Positions 1 to 11,585 of a DNA stretch of 64,000 nt are shown here, in pieces; the first letter of the stretch is position 1; every line of letters starts with the position of its first letter. The notes under the pieces were generated by a model. The model did no database searches and was not told the DNA's origin. It was given only the letters and a program-made list of their open reading frames with translations. The DNA is from Adiantum capillus-veneris (Eukaryota > Streptophyta > Polypodiopsida > Polypodiales > Pteridaceae): positions 4,339,001 to 4,403,000 of the forward strand of contig CM043967.1 of assembly GCA_014529385.2 (NCBI GenBank), read 5' to 3'. The position numbers and the translations under genes are program-made.

Positions 1-20
1 CGCATCCAAGAGTCGCCCCT

Positions 21-2492
21 ATGAACCAAGTGGGTTGTGAGCCATCAAATGCTTATGCAGATGGCTGTGAGGAGGAAATAGACACTAGTATTGCCTACGG
101 ACTTGATACATTGGAAGAGTGTCCTATATACTACATGGAAGATTGTTGGGGGCAAGTCAAGCCGGTTTATCAAGCTGCTGCTCTCGCATCCAGAGGTCAA
201 ATTATCAACACCCAGGCTAGGAGGCCACCTCTTCAATGCTACGAGTGTGGTGGACCACATCGGGCAGCGGAGTGCCCTATTAGGCTGCAAAAGAATGCTG
301 CACAGATGCAAATGAATCAAGGGAGCACGTCTGCAATGCCAATACTCACATGTAATCGTTGTGGCATAGATCACTTGATTGCCCAATGCCCCTATAACCC
401 AAATACGCCTAAAATCACACCCCTAAATTTGGTCGAAATTGCTAGTGTGACGTCGCCAATACCACCCGTCGCACCCGCTTATGCGATTACACGGTCCATG
501 CTTCAAGGGCCAGGCCATATCCTTGAAGAGAGAGATACCACGACAGTTATCCAAGCAAAGAAAAAGAAGACACGAAGGAAGAGGTCGCAGAATACGGGAA
601 ATTCAAAGCCAAGTTCCAAAACAAACATAGGAACAGGAGATGACCCCGTGTATATGAATGACCTCGAGGATGATTCAGATTCAATCGAGACAATGGAGAC
701 TAGAACCAATACCACAAAGGGAAAGACCGACAAAGAAAACCGTAACATGGAACCAAATGAAAACCGAATAAGAGAAAACCATAAAGAGCCTCTGAAAACA
801 CCACAAGTGTTTCCAAATCCAATCCAAGACCCCCAAGATAAACCGCAGGGGCAAAAAGGGAAGAATCGTAACAAGAAGATTGGGACGTACCCAAACCCAG
901 TAGACGAGATTGAGCAGGTGAAACATCTAAGAGGTTTAGTGGAGGAGACTCAAAGGAAACTAGAACCAGAACCCATGCATGTCAAAATTCATGACACAGT
1001 GTTTCCCACGCAAGTTCATCCACCCCACATGAACCATAGACCGTTAGCCATATCTAGTATCATCCAAGAAGGGAGTGAGGACGGGACATCAGAAAGTGAG
1101 CATACACCCTTCTTGTTGGAAAGGATGTTTAACGAAGGAATACCTGATCCCATTGAGGAATATGAGATTCCATCCTCACTAGTTCCTAGTCAAGGACCTA
1201 CACCCTGCAAAATGCCAATGAATGTTGCCAAACTAGTGGACTTCATGTCTTCTGAGGTCCGAACCACGATCATAGCAAAGCTGTATGGAGATCCTGAGTT
1301 ATTCCTTGCACTTCGAGCATTCCTTAACGGAGAGCTACGAACGGGATTACCGCAGTTTGCGCAACCAAATAGGCCTGACTCGATTATGATTGATGAGGAA
1401 AATCATGTGCAATCACTTGACTTAGATGGACACGAGTCTGTGATCGAGGTACCCATTAACGAATTAGGGCAGTATTTTGAAGGCGACGAGTCTAATGCGA
1501 CCCTACCCATCACTACCAAGGGATTAACTATAAAGGGAATTCTTGATGGTGGTGCAGGAGTTAGCATCGTTACAAAAGATTGTTGGGAATCCATGGGAAA
1601 ACCCCGCCTCAGTGTTACTAACATTGTGGTAAAGATGGCAAATGGTACCATAGCCAAACCTATGGGGATGCTCAAGGATCTTAAGATCAAAGTTCTAGGG
1701 CACAAGGTACGACATACGTTCATTGTAATGGATTTCTCTAAACACCTTATGTCATATGAAATGATTTTAGGACGACCATTCATGAGGGAAGCACAAATGG
1801 TTCATCATTGGTCTAAAAATCATGTCTATTTGCAATTCCAAGACTCTGTCCTTAGAGTGGATTTGGTGACTGGTAAGGTACACCCCTTAGGGAGTAAAAC
1901 CATTATTGATCATCGCTCTGACACCACAGTTCACTCGGCCCCACTACAATATTGTTACACTTGTAAGAAGGATACAGACATTGGCCAAGATTCTCCTTAC
2001 ATGGATGTGTTACCGGGTATGACGGAATCAGACAACGTAGACTGGGTACACCTAGCTGCAACCATAGATACCTGGGGAAATAGAGGAACCACTTGGGTCA
2101 CACCAGAAGGGGAAGAGGTACCACAAATTGCACCTCTGAACATGATAAGTGCCATACATGCATCTTCTAAGGGCAATGCAATTGTAGACCAATCTGACAG
2201 TGACACCGATAGCTCAATAGAAGACTTTGACCAACACGACTCAGACACGGACTCCCAGAGTGAAACGGATTCTGAATCTCATGAATTAGAGAGTGGAGCA
2301 AGTTCAGAGTCAAAGCATTCGGAAGGACCGAGCACATCAACCGATGATAGCTCCTCCGAGAGTGAAGAGGACACCAACGAGGACTCCTTTAGTGAGCCAG
2401 ATCTAAATGCAAATCAAAATCAGGTCTCAAATAAGAAAAAGAAAAACTTTAAGAGGCGCGTCGATATTGAGCCAATGTACGTGCTAGGATAA
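21..2492 (+). CDS. gag: Ty3/gypsy gag with retropepsin-like domain
   Basis: This open frame of 823 codons encodes the capsid/nucleocapsid part of the element plus its first aspartic protease. Two CCHC-like zinc knuckles are visible near residues 73-86 (CYECGGPHRAAECP) and 111-124 (CNRCGIDHLIAQCP). They are followed by a basic Lys/Arg-rich stretch and a long low-complexity linker. A retropepsin-like fold begins near residue 500. Its active-site loop reads ILDGGAGVSIV, where most retropepsins have DTGA or DSGA, so the second residue is Gly. The last 120 residues are very acidic and serine-rich. The frame ends at 2,490-2,492. The pol frame is already open upstream of that stop, so gag and pol were probably one polyprotein, or were joined by a frameshift. 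The ATG at 21 may not be the original start, because the element continues left of the window. Confidence 0.8.
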   Translation: MNQVGCEPSNAYADGCEEEIDTSIAYGLDTLEECPIYYMEDCWGQVKPVYQAAALASRGQIINTQARRPPLQCYECGGPHRAAECPIRLQKNAAQMQMNQGSTSAMPILTCNRCGIDHLIAQCPYNPNTPKITPLNLVEIASVTSPIPPVAPAYAITRSMLQGPGHILEERDTTTVIQAKKKKTRRKRSQNTGNSKPSSKTNIGTGDDPVYMNDLEDDSDSIETMETRTNTTKGKTDKENRNMEPNENRIRENHKEPLKTPQVFPNPIQDPQDKPQGQKGKNRNKKIGTYPNPVDEIEQVKHLRGLVEETQRKLEPEPMHVKIHDTVFPTQVHPPHMNHRPLAISSIIQEGSEDGTSESEHTPFLLERMFNEGIPDPIEEYEIPSSLVPSQGPTPCKMPMNVAKLVDFMSSEVRTTIIAKLYGDPELFLALRAFLNGELRTGLPQFAQPNRPDSIMIDEENHVQSLDLDGHESVIEVPINELGQYFEGDESNATLPITTKGLTIKGILDGGAGVSIVTKDCWESMGKPRLSVTNIVVKMANGTIAKPMGMLKDLKIKVLGHKVRHTFIVMDFSKHLMSYEMILGRPFMREAQMVHHWSKNHVYLQFQDSVLRVDLVTGKVHPLGSKTIIDHRSDTTVHSAPLQYCYTCKKDTDIGQDSPYMDVLPGMTESDNVDWVHLAATIDTWGNRGTTWVTPEGEEVPQIAPLNMISAIHASSKGNAIVDQSDSDTDSSIEDFDQHDSDTDSQSETDSESHELESGASSESKHSEGPSTSTDDSSSESEEDTNEDSFSEPDLNANQNQVSNKKKKNFKRRVDIEPMYVLG

Positions 2493-4651
2493 AAAAGAAG
2501 AGATCCTCAGCAGAATGGCTCAGTTATATAGGAGCATGTGATGCTCATCGAAAATTGGTAGACGATTGGGGTGAATATCTCCAAAATGTTATGTGGTGTA
2601 GACCGCGACCCCATGACATAGCCCAATTAGAGATCATAGACAAGCCAAAGTTGAGCCGCACTGCAAGGAGGCGTCAAAACCAAGAGTTAGCTCGACAACA
2701 CAAGAAAGCAGAAATGGAAGCACAGACCAAAGCACAATCAGAATCCACAGACTTGCATCCTGCACCAGAACATTTCAAATCTTACACCACAGGGGAAGCA
2801 AAGGTTGTGTACACAAAAGCCCAAAGAATACCTATCGATGGGAATAATGGAATCTATGATGGTCCGGCAATAGTTAAAGAAATAGAATTAGCCGACCCCG
2901 GTGAAGAATCAAAACCTGTTTTTATTGCCCAAGACCTCACAGAAGTTGAAGAGGCGGTCCTCAAAGAGCTTCTCAAGGAATTCAAGGACATATTTGCTTG
3001 GACATACCATGATATGAAAGGTGTTCCACCTTCTGTGGTCCAACATACAATCCCTATGATTAGCACTGCGAAGCCCGTACAACAAAGACCCTACCCGATG
3101 AATCCTAAGTACGCAAAGATCATTCAAGAAGAACTAGAAAAGCTTATCAAATGTGGGTTCATATATCCTATTGAACACTCTGAATGGGTGTCTCCAATAG
3201 TTATCGTGCCAAAAAAGAATGGGAAACTCAGGGTGTGCGTGGACCTCAAAAAAGTTAATGCAGCTACTAGAAGAGACCATTACCCCCTACCATATTCCGA
3301 ACATGTACACGAAAGAGTTGCAGGCAAGGAAGCTTATAGCTTTCTAGATGGGTACTCAGGCTACAACCAAATCACGATAACGCTAGAGGACCAAGCTAAA
3401 ACTGCCTTCATCACAGAATTTGGCGTGTTTGCATTTCGTGTGATGGCTTTTGGCTTAACAAATGCCCCTGCTACATTCCAACGATTAATAAACACTGCTT
3501 TTAAAGAATATTTGAGAGAGTTTTGTGAAGCTTTCTTAGACGACCTTTGTGTTTACTCTTCTTGGAAAGAACATCTATCATGTTTGCGGAAGGTGTTTGA
3601 AAAGTGTAGGTTATATCGTATCTCATTGAACCCGTTCAAATGCCAATTTTGGGTCAAGCATGGAGTTATTTTAGGGCATATAGTATCTAAGAATGGTATC
3701 TCAACCGATGAGAGCAAAATTAAAGTGATTCTAGAGTTACCACCGCCAACCAATTACAAGGGAGTTCAAAGGTTCATGGGACACGTGGGTTATTATCGAC
3801 GGTTTATTTTATTTTTCGCTGAGATAGCACGTCCTTTGTACAAGCTTCTCATTGAATTTAAATGGACTGAAGAGTGTGACCAGGCCTATGAACAATTGAA
3901 GAAAACACTAGCAAGTGCTCCGATTTTAAGGACACCTAACTGGGATGTCATTTTCCATGTGCATATTGATGCATCAAACTTTGCTATTGGGTGTGTTCTC
4001 ACTCAACCAGGAGAACATAAATTGGACTATCCCATTAGCTTTGCAAGCCGTCAATTGAACGATGCTGAAAGGAACTACACCACTACAGAGCGAGAAGGTT
4101 TGGCAATGGTTTATGCAGTAAAGAAATTTCGCTACTACCTTCTGGCAAACAAGTTTGTATTTTATGTGGATCATCAAGCGTTGTTGTATCTGGTAAACAA
4201 GCCATGCTCCACAGGAAGAATCACACGATGGTTGTTAATTCTTCTGGAGTTTGATTTCACGATTGTAGTGAGACCCGGTAAAAGGCACGTCATGGCTGAT
4301 CATTTGTCTCGCATACCCAATGGTGAAGCCCCTACAGGAGTTGATGATGAATTACCCGATACTTCCCTATTCATAGTTGAGACTATGCCTGAATGGAGTG
4401 AGAACATTGTTAACTTTTTAGTTAATGGTTTTCCACCCAAGGAACTTCGTAAGGATATCGCTCGAAGGCTAGTAAAAGAATGTGAACCCTATTGTTTGAT
4501 TGCCGGAACTCTGTATAGACTAGGCAAGGACGATATTCTTAGGCGTTGTTCCCACGAGGATGAATATTTGTATATCTTGCAAGAAGCACATATGGGCATA
4601 GCAGGAGGACATTTTTCAGGAGACCTGACTGCTAGAAAGGTGCTGCAATGA
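2493..4651 (+). pseudogene. pol: Ty3/gypsy pol: reverse transcriptase and RNase H
   Basis: This part copies element RNA into DNA. The RT core runs from about 3,060 to 3,700. Visible motifs are SEWVSPIVIVPKKNGKLRVC, YPLP, SFLDGYSGYNQI, FGLTNAPATFQR and the catalytic FLDDL (near 3,535-3,550; the more usual form is YLDDI/YVDDI). A connection segment follows (FMGHVGYYRRFI). RNase H is recognised by HIDASNFAIG, ASRQLNDAERNYTTTEREGL and VDHQALLYL near 3,960-4,190. The frame is open back to about 2,480, upstream of any ATG, which supports fusion to gag. The frame stops at 4,649-4,651 (TGA) just before an integrase-type GYWW sequence. CGA there would continue the protein, so the stop is a likely C-to-T decay mutation. 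Confidence 0.85.
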
Positions 4652-5758
4652 GGCTATTGGTGGCCAACTTTATTTAAGGATGCATCACTTTTTACAAAAG
4701 GGTGTGATGAGTGCCAACGTTACAAGACCACACAGCGCAAAGACAGAATGCCCTTACATCCTATTAAAGTAACCCAACCATTTGAAAAATGGGGCTTAGA
4801 CTTTGTAGGTCCAATTAGTCCCGCAGCTCGCAACACTCAATCTCGATATATTCTAGTTGCTACGGACTATGTAACAAAGTGGGCTGAAGCTAAGGCTTCA
4901 CAAAAAGCTGACGCGAGGACAACAGCTACGTTTCTTTTTTAGAACATTATCACAAGATTTGGTTGCCCTTTTGAAATTGTTAGTGATAATGGTACCCATT
5001 TTATAAATGAGGTAATAAGAGAGCTTACCACGACCTTTATGATATCCCACCATAAGTCTACACCTTATTACCCGCAAGCTAATGGACAAGCCGAGAGCAC
5101 CAACAAGACTCTAATCTTTATTTTAACCAAGACGGTAGAAGCTCATCGCATTGATTGGGATTTGAAGTTGACATCTGCTCTATGGGCTTATCGTACTGCT
5201 TATAAAGTGGCTATTAATTGTACGCCATTCAAAATGGTATACGGCCAAGAAGCGGTTATGCCTTGGGAGTTTGTCATTCCTAGTCTTAGGGTAGCTTCGC
5301 AAGAAGGATGGAATGGTAACCCCTTAACCGAGCGTTTGTATATCTTAGAAAAACTAGACGAAGAGACACAGTTGGCTGTGCAAAATGCTCTTGTGGAAAA
5401 GGATAGGAGAAAGAAGTGGTTTGATCGCCATGTGAAGGACAAGGACATCAAAGTTGGTGATAAAGTCCTTATGTATGGTGTACGTAAAGAGAAGAAAAAG
5501 TTGAAATATGCTGGTAAAGGACCATATAGAGTATGTGAAATTACCCCACAAGGTATCCTTCGTGTGGAAACTCTTGATGGAGTTGAAACCATTGGGTTCC
5601 TCAATGGGAGTAAATTCAAAAGATATTATGATCCTTTAAGCCAAGAAGAACTACGGGCCATTCATCAAAAGAAGGCCGCCAAAACACAAACCGAGTTAAA
5701 CAAGATACAAGCTCAAGCTGAGGCTAAGGAGCGACAACAACGTATAAGACAAAAATGA
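4652..5758 (+). pseudogene. int: Ty3/gypsy integrase
   Basis: This is the integrase part of pol, in the same frame as the RT, which inserts the cDNA into chromosomes. The N-terminal zinc-binding HHCC module straddles the stop at 4,649: the two His lie in HMGIAGGHFS before it and the two Cys in CDECQRY after it. The catalytic core shows D in GLDFVGP (near 4,795), D in IVSDNGTHF (near 4,980) and E in NGQAESTNK (near 5,090), as expected for a DDE integrase. A second stop (TAG, 4,940-4,942) lies between the first two acidic residues. A C-terminal beta-rich segment (KVGDKVLMY, GKGPYRVCEI) follows and ends without a chromodomain. The third stop at 5,756-5,758 follows a lysine/glutamine-rich tail. 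Confidence 0.85.
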
Positions 5759-6532
5759 GAGGCTAACCTTGGAGTCACAAATGCATTCCACGTGGAAATC
5801 GAAGAGGATGGGTTGGACTCTGACACACCTCTACGATACCCTATTGAGTTAAATAGTGCTTATGGAAAAGTGCTATATAACGCCTTATTGGACACGGGTG
5901 CTAAATATAATCTGCTATCCTATGGGGTGTGGTGTCAGTTAGGGAAGCCACCTCTATCTGAGAGTATTATCCAAGTCAAGGGTGTCAACAAGAAAAAAAC
6001 TACGGTTTTTGGAATCTGTCACACTTCTGTCAGTTATGACAATGGAATTGTAGCTCAAGACTTTTTGGTCATGCCTACTGGAACTATGGAGGGTAATATA
6101 AACCTAGGCCGCACGTGGATGATAGCCACCAAATGCACTATTGATTGGGGGACTGGGGGTGTTACAACACAAAAACCAACTCTTAGCCCTACCACTCAAG
6201 CCATAGTCCCTGAGATATTGCCTAAGGAAATAAAACCCAAGACATTGCATGTCCAGGAGGTTGAACCATACGTCCCCATAGCCCAACTCTCTAGAGCTTC
6301 AACTGATGTAGTTGAAAGAAAGCTTGAGACACACAAGAACCATCCTAATATAACAGAGAAAACATACAAGTGGGTCCCTAAAGCTTCTGTAGTGAGCATG
6401 GTTGATGCAAAAAAACGGAAACCTCGTAAGAACCGTCCCACTCACTCTAAGAAATGTAAAGAAACGTTGCGTTGGATTCCTAAACGACTATTGAAAGCCC
6501 AAGGATACTATGAAGGAAATGATCAAATCTGA
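5759..6532 (+). pseudogene. Second retropepsin-like domain downstream of integrase
   Basis: The frame continues in phase with pol after a single TGA, so this was probably a C-terminal extension of the polyprotein. Near 5,880-5,960 it reads ALLDTGAKYNLLSYGVW, a canonical aspartic protease active-site loop (DTGA) followed by a strand-turn pattern. A hydrophobic strand and a glycine-containing stretch (NLGRTWM) near 6,100 resemble the ILG(R) signature of retropepsin C-terminal strands. The remainder is basic and low in complexity. The normal position for the protease is before the RT, and there the active-site residues are DGGA. The element therefore carries two protease-like domains, the downstream one with the better motif. 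It could be an envelope-position accessory ORF or a transferred protease. The fold is inferred from motifs only. Confidence 0.6.
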
Positions 6533-7006
6533 GTGCCCAAACGTAAAGTTTACTCTTACCTGTCACCTGGCCCATGTAAACCCAATCCTGTGGCTCCAAA
6601 ACAAATTGAAAATCGCGGAAAGGAAAAAATCATGGAATGTTACACACCCGCTCTAGAGCTAGTTTGGGTACCAAAGAAAGAACGATTTGTTCCACCTAGC
6701 TCAGGAACAGGGAAATCAAATGAAGTTTCTTGCTCTTCATGTAGTTCCTATACGCAAATAGAAGCTTCGACACAACCTCCACCTACCACTGTACATATCC
6801 ATACAAGCACGAAAGAGTTTGCACCTCCCGGGGTAAGTTCACCACCTACAACAATGTTGCAAATAAAATCATGGGAGAGTACCTTACCACCCTTGCAACT
6901 AGATGAAACGCATAATGCGGTCGAAAACTATTGGTTAAAGCCTTCACCCATAACAACTTGGAACAATTGGTTTCAAAAGGTGACGACCTCATTCCAAAAG
7001 GTATGA
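6533..7006 (+). pseudogene. C-terminal low-complexity tail of the Ty3 polyprotein
   Basis: The same frame continues after the TGA at 6,530-6,532 and ends at 7,004-7,006. The product is proline-, serine- and threonine-rich with no recognised domain. It contains basic patches near its start (PKRKVYSYLSPGPCKPNP) and Trp-containing segments. It sits directly before the polypurine tract, in the position of accessory or env-like ORFs in some plant Ty3 elements. No transmembrane segment is evident, so an envelope role is not supported. It may simply be the disordered tail of the second protease-like domain. Confidence 0.4.
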
Positions 7007-7013
7007 TCTACCC

Positions 7014-7115
7014 AAGGAAGGGGGGAGTGTTTGCTAACATCAATCATTCACTCGCTCCCCTCTCAACCTTCCTCCCTGACCTCTCAATTCCAATCTTAGG
7101 GAATGTATATATATA
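7014..7115 (+). promoter_or_regulatory. Polypurine tract, possible LTR start and TATA box
   Basis: A purine tract AAGGAAGGGGGGAG (7,014-7,027) is followed at once by TGTTTGCTAAC, the expected junction between the plus-strand primer and a 3' LTR. A TATA-like run (tatatatatag, about 7,105-7,115) lies 80 nt further on. This could be the true 3' LTR start of the Ty3 element. No matching LTR is in the window to confirm it. Confidence 0.5.
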
Positions 7116-7277
7116 GCCTTATACTCACAAAAAACAAAAATAGTAAAGAGCAAGAGCGACTAGCAACGAGAGAGCACCCTATCAGATCTTACATATAAGT
7201 CCAAATTCACCGTGTCAATTCAAGCAACACACAAAAACAACTCTTATGTTTTAAAGGCCTAACCAAATCTATCTGTC

Positions 7278-7709
7278 TTGTCAGAAATGGCTACTTCACA
7301 AGAGGCATGCACTTCTATTTTTTATGAAAGGTACCCTTTGTCTTTTCCTCAAGTGTTCTACGTATGCTACCCTATACTTTCTTGCGAATGGGATTTGATA
7401 GAGAGCCTTGCATCTGAGAGAAATTTTGAGGAGTTAGAATGGCTGATACGTCTATGGCTAACTAGTGATCCCTACCCAGTAGCGAATGTGTCTCCAGTGG
7501 AACATGCTTATTCTTTTGCACAAGATGAGTATCCACGCATCACGAGGTTCTTGATTAGCATGCTTGCACAAGAGGATGATGAAGAGGAACTAATAGAGAC
7601 CGAGGAAGACTATGGCCTCACGGACAACGATTTTATTTATCTAGATGATGAGGATAGAGGCCTAGCCTTAGGGTGGCCACCCGGTTTATATAATATCCTC
7701 TTTCCTTGA
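7278..7709 (+). CDS. Unrecognised acidic 143-aa ORF between two LTR-like starts
   Basis: This intact ORF lies about 165 nt downstream of a TATA-like sequence. The likely start is the ATG at 7,287 (MATSQ) or the upstream codon at 7,278. The product is rich in aromatic and acidic residues. It has a helical-looking segment (ESLASERNFEELEWLIRLWL) and a strongly acidic C-terminal third (EDDEEELIETEEDY, YLDDEDRG). No family is recognised. Position and promoter make it either an ORF carried inside the LTR or leader of the Ty3 element, or the remnant 5' part of a second related element whose middle is deleted before the polypurine tract at 8,925. It has no internal stop, unlike the neighbouring pol. 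Confidence 0.45.
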   Translation: MSEMATSQEACTSIFYERYPLSFPQVFYVCYPILSCEWDLIESLASERNFEELEWLIRLWLTSDPYPVANVSPVEHAYSFAQDEYPRITRFLISMLAQEDDEEELIETEEDYGLTDNDFIYLDDEDRGLALGWPPGLYNILFP

Positions 7710-8924
7710 TTCTAAAAGGGGTGACAGATAGGTAGGTTAGGGGTCTAGATTGTGTTTTGAGTTTGTTTTTTAGGAGTTTTAATTTTTCACACTGACATGC
7801 CTCCTAGAGGTATAGTGCCTGTTTTTGGATGTGTTAGGTAGGACTTATATGGATCTCCATCCACATGGCTGAGGACATCTGCTTCAACGAAATGAGCCAC
7901 TCCATACCTCCAGGTGTACTACTTTCCATGATTCATGTTGGTGGATATGTGTAATTGCTAATAATGATTTTTCATGCTTTGTTTGAGTGCAATAGTTATG
8001 ATTGTTATCTGCCATTATAGATGTATAAATTTGTCTTTGCTTAAGTTGATTGAACTCCAGTTTAATCTTATGGATGAGCCTGGAGATTAGGAGACCGTGA
8101 CTTTAGGTTAACTCATTTACTTGACCACTAGGCCTAGCTAATAAAATTATCCGAGTATTTGAGACCTTAGGAATGTTTTAGGCAGAGAAAGGCTTGCTCA
8201 CTTAAACAACAAAAAACACTAGTGCGAATACCAAGGAAATGGAAGCAAACAAAAAAAACAACAACATAAGTGCCACAAATGAAAAATCTTACGCTGGAAG
8301 AGAAATCCTGGCTTGAATTGGTACTTCACTCACATGTATTGTCTATGGTACTAGAGCCCTAGAGGTTCCCAGTGTGGGCGCTTTTCCTTGAGAAGCAAAA
8401 AACCCGGCACATACAAAATAAGCACACACGTCACATGATTGTGACCCAAAGTAAAAAAGCATCAAAAAAATTAAAAAATTAAAAAATTAAAAACTTCCAT
8501 TGAGCTTACAGTTAACATTTCAAGCTTTTGTTTGCAGTTGTGAGAGCAAGTTGGCTAATCAAAGCTGAAAAGCATAATTAGGGAATCTTGCATTTAGATA
8601 ATCTTCTTAGCTTAGCTAGTACTAGAGTAGTTGTTTTAACCTTAGTCATAGCTAACTAATTGATAGACTCACCCATAAGCTCAAAACTCTTGATTAATTA
8701 ATTTACTCAAAGTGCAATTTATTTGTCCTTAATGGCAGTCTAACATTTCATAAATCTTGCATTTACTCATTTCCACATGTACTTTACATTCCCCTCATGA
8801 TTTATGGCAATATAATTCCGCTTGCTAAAACAGTGACTTTGCCTTGCAGATTCAAATCTAGATGCTCTACAACATGGACATACCAAGCTTCAACTCAATA
8901 GCTTCCGAGGACGGAATCTACATC
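7710..8924. other. Non-coding stretch between the small ORF and the second polypurine tract
   Basis: I see no credible ORF. The DNA is AT-rich with short poly(A) and AAAAATT runs near 8,460-8,490. It is probably LTR or untranslated leader DNA of a Ty3 element. Confidence 0.4.
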
Positions 8925-9502
8925 AGAAAGGGGGGCAATGTTAACCCTCGTGGCTCACGGACACCCTATCGCCTACGACGGACACCGTAACCGTATTATT
9001 TATTTAAGTAGAGTCAGGCACCGGGCTTGTCGGTCCAATAGGGAAAGGTAGAGTGATCGCCGATGAGAGGCGCACTCTAACACGAACATGCTAGGGTTAG
9101 TTGGTTAAGCATGGGCGCCCAAGTGTGAATGGGGTGAGCTCACATAAAAGCCAATTAAACCTAAAATTGAGTCATTCTCTCATTGTGCAATAGAAGCTGC
9201 TCTTGCTCCATCTCCACCTTCTCCTTCACCATCTCCTTGTGTGTGTGCGTGTGAGAGAGAGAGAGAGAGTGTGAGAGTGTGTGTGCGATCGAGCGTTGCG
9301 GCGGCACGACGGCAGTGAGGCGGTTGAGCGCGGCGTAGCGATGTCTCCCTCTTCTTCGCAGTGCGGGAATCCTTCATTCGCAACTACACAGGAAGGTGAG
9401 TGACACACCGTTTTTCCTTGTGAGCTTGTCTGTTGTATGACTCTGTGCTAGGAGCCTTTGTGGCTTGCACACGACGCGTAGCAAGTCCCTAGCCTTGACA
9501 CT
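8925..9502 (+). repeat. Second polypurine tract and probable Ty3 LTR
   Basis: AGAAAGGGGGGCAA (8,925-8,938) is followed by TGTTAACCCTCG, a second good polypurine-LTR junction. Inside the presumed LTR there is a TATA-like cataaaag near 9,141-9,150, a short (GA)n run (9,253-9,270) and a GC-rich patch. The right end at about 9,502 (CTTGACA) is proposed only because it pairs loosely with the TGTTAA start. There is no second copy in the window to prove the boundary. Confidence 0.45.
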
Positions 9503-10286
9503 CGATGAAGCTTTTGGGAGTTAAAGTTAAAGTCGTTCTAAAGTTGCAAGTTGATTTTGTAGTTGTTGGCAAAGAATGATGACTGTAGGGTAACACATTC
9601 ATGACAACCTATTAACTATGTTGTGTGGATAACAACTGCAACTCTATTAAGAAAACTTTGAATAAGTCAAATTGCAGCCACACTGTTTTGATGATGTTGC
9701 GAGATGATGAACTCGCTTTCAATGATGAATTTTGAAGCATGCAAACTTTGAATAAGTCAAGTTCCAGCCACTTTTCTCACTTTGATGATGTTGCAAGATG
9801 ATGACCCCACTTTTAACGATGACATTTCATGCATGCAAAGCTGAAACTAGGCCTATTGGTAGCATGGTAGGAAAAATATATGCACACTATTTTCTTGCAA
9901 AATCCCACCAAAAATTTCTTTCTAAATTTCTCATCAACTCAAGGCTAAGTTAAGACACACTTTTCTTGTACATTGTCGGCAAGGTTATGAGCTCTCCATT
10001 TTTAAGGAATTAGCTTTGCCAAAAAGCTTTTATATAGCAAATGGTTGTACTCTTGTAAATAAAAAAAGTATACTCTTACCTTTTAGGAATAAAACTTGAA
10101 CATGTCTTACATGCAGTGGAATTCATTGAGCATCGATAAGATGTGTTCTCTCTATAAGCTCACCTGAAATTGCAATGGCCAATCTCCTTGGCAAGGCATT
10201 AACATGAAAAATTTGGCTCTAATTCTGCAATCTTTGATCTTATTAGAAATACTCCTCATCAAAAGGAACCTGGCTCTAATACCACT
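9503..10286. other. Non-coding stretch with a local duplication
   Basis: No gene is seen. The stretch contains the tandem duplication listed at 9,653-9,838. Towards its right end (10,273-10,284) it holds a degenerate copia-type primer site on the minus strand. Confidence 0.5.
9653..9838. repeat. Two-copy tandem repeat, unit about 93 bp
   Basis: Both units start with actttgaataagtcaa, contain gatgatgttgc(g/a)agatgatga, and end in gcatgcaa. The units are 9,653-9,743 and 9,744-9,838. They are clearly diverged, so the duplication is not recent. Confidence 0.75.
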
Positions 10287-10820
10287 TTTAGGAGCAAGGG
10301 TGTGCTTCCCATGATGGAGATGGGAAAAGAAGGAGTATACGCGAAAGATGTTCACACACACACATAATAGAACACAAGGTAAAGGGATAAGACAAACTCT
10401 TACGTAAACATAGAGAAGCTCCATATCCCAAGACATAGGTCAAGAGAGGGGAAAGGAAAACATTGATAGCATCTCACACAAGAATGCCTAATTTGGGCAA
10501 TGGATTTGTGAGTTTTCAATGGGGGCAAGGTGGTGCTTATATAGTAGAATGGGGCTTCTTAAGTACCCCTCTTAGAAAATTGCCCTAATAAAGACTTTGA
10601 CAAATAATTGAAATAAATACCTAAAGCAAAAACAATATTGGGATCACATTGGGCTATTCACTTAGATGCTATAACTTTAACACCCTCTCTATAGCTCATA
10701 GTGGACATATGTAGGAAGACTAAGTCGAAGCTACCATGGACACCCTAGTAGTATGTTAGTTATGTTACCACCAACTTTTTAACTTAGAAGAATTCCATCA
10801 TGAGCATCAATTGTCTAACA
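10287..10820 (-). repeat. Probable copia-type LTR, minus strand
   Basis: Just left of it, gctctaatacca (10,273-10,284) is the reverse complement of the copia primer site TGGTATCAGAGC with one change. Reading minus, the LTR would start near 10,820 (TGTTAGACAATTG), contain a TATA box (CTATATAAGC, rc of 10,536-10,545 or so) and end near the primer site. Part of it (about 10,530-10,790) matches 53,110-53,375 in inverted orientation, which supports a dispersed LTR family. The ends are approximate. Confidence 0.5.

Positions 10821-11585
<765 letters not shown>

Larger units (their letters stand above)
1..9502 (+). mobile_element. Decayed Ty3/gypsy LTR retrotransposon, 5' end outside window
   Basis: The stretch reads, in plus-strand order, zinc-knuckle gag, retropepsin, reverse transcriptase, RNase H and integrase, which is the Ty3/gypsy domain order. 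The 5' LTR and primer site lie left of the window. The reading frame changes once between gag and pol (near 2,490). From about 2,493 to 7,006 pol stays in one frame, interrupted by four stops at 4,649, 4,940, 5,756 and 6,530. No chromodomain is seen after the integrase, so it is probably not a chromovirus. Two polypurine tracts (7,014-7,027 and 8,925-8,938) are each followed by a TGTT LTR-like start, so the true 3' end is uncertain. The right boundary given here is only a guess from a TG...CA pair. The family name cannot be fixed without alignment. Confidence 0.85.

Noticed and set aside
6533-7006. Envelope-like gene of the Ty3 element
   Set aside because: No signal peptide, transmembrane segment or coiled coil is visible; the sequence is disordered and Pro/Ser-rich.
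9180-9408. Two overlapping minus-strand ORFs
   Set aside because: They run through a GA/GT tract in the presumed Ty3 LTR and show only low-complexity residues.
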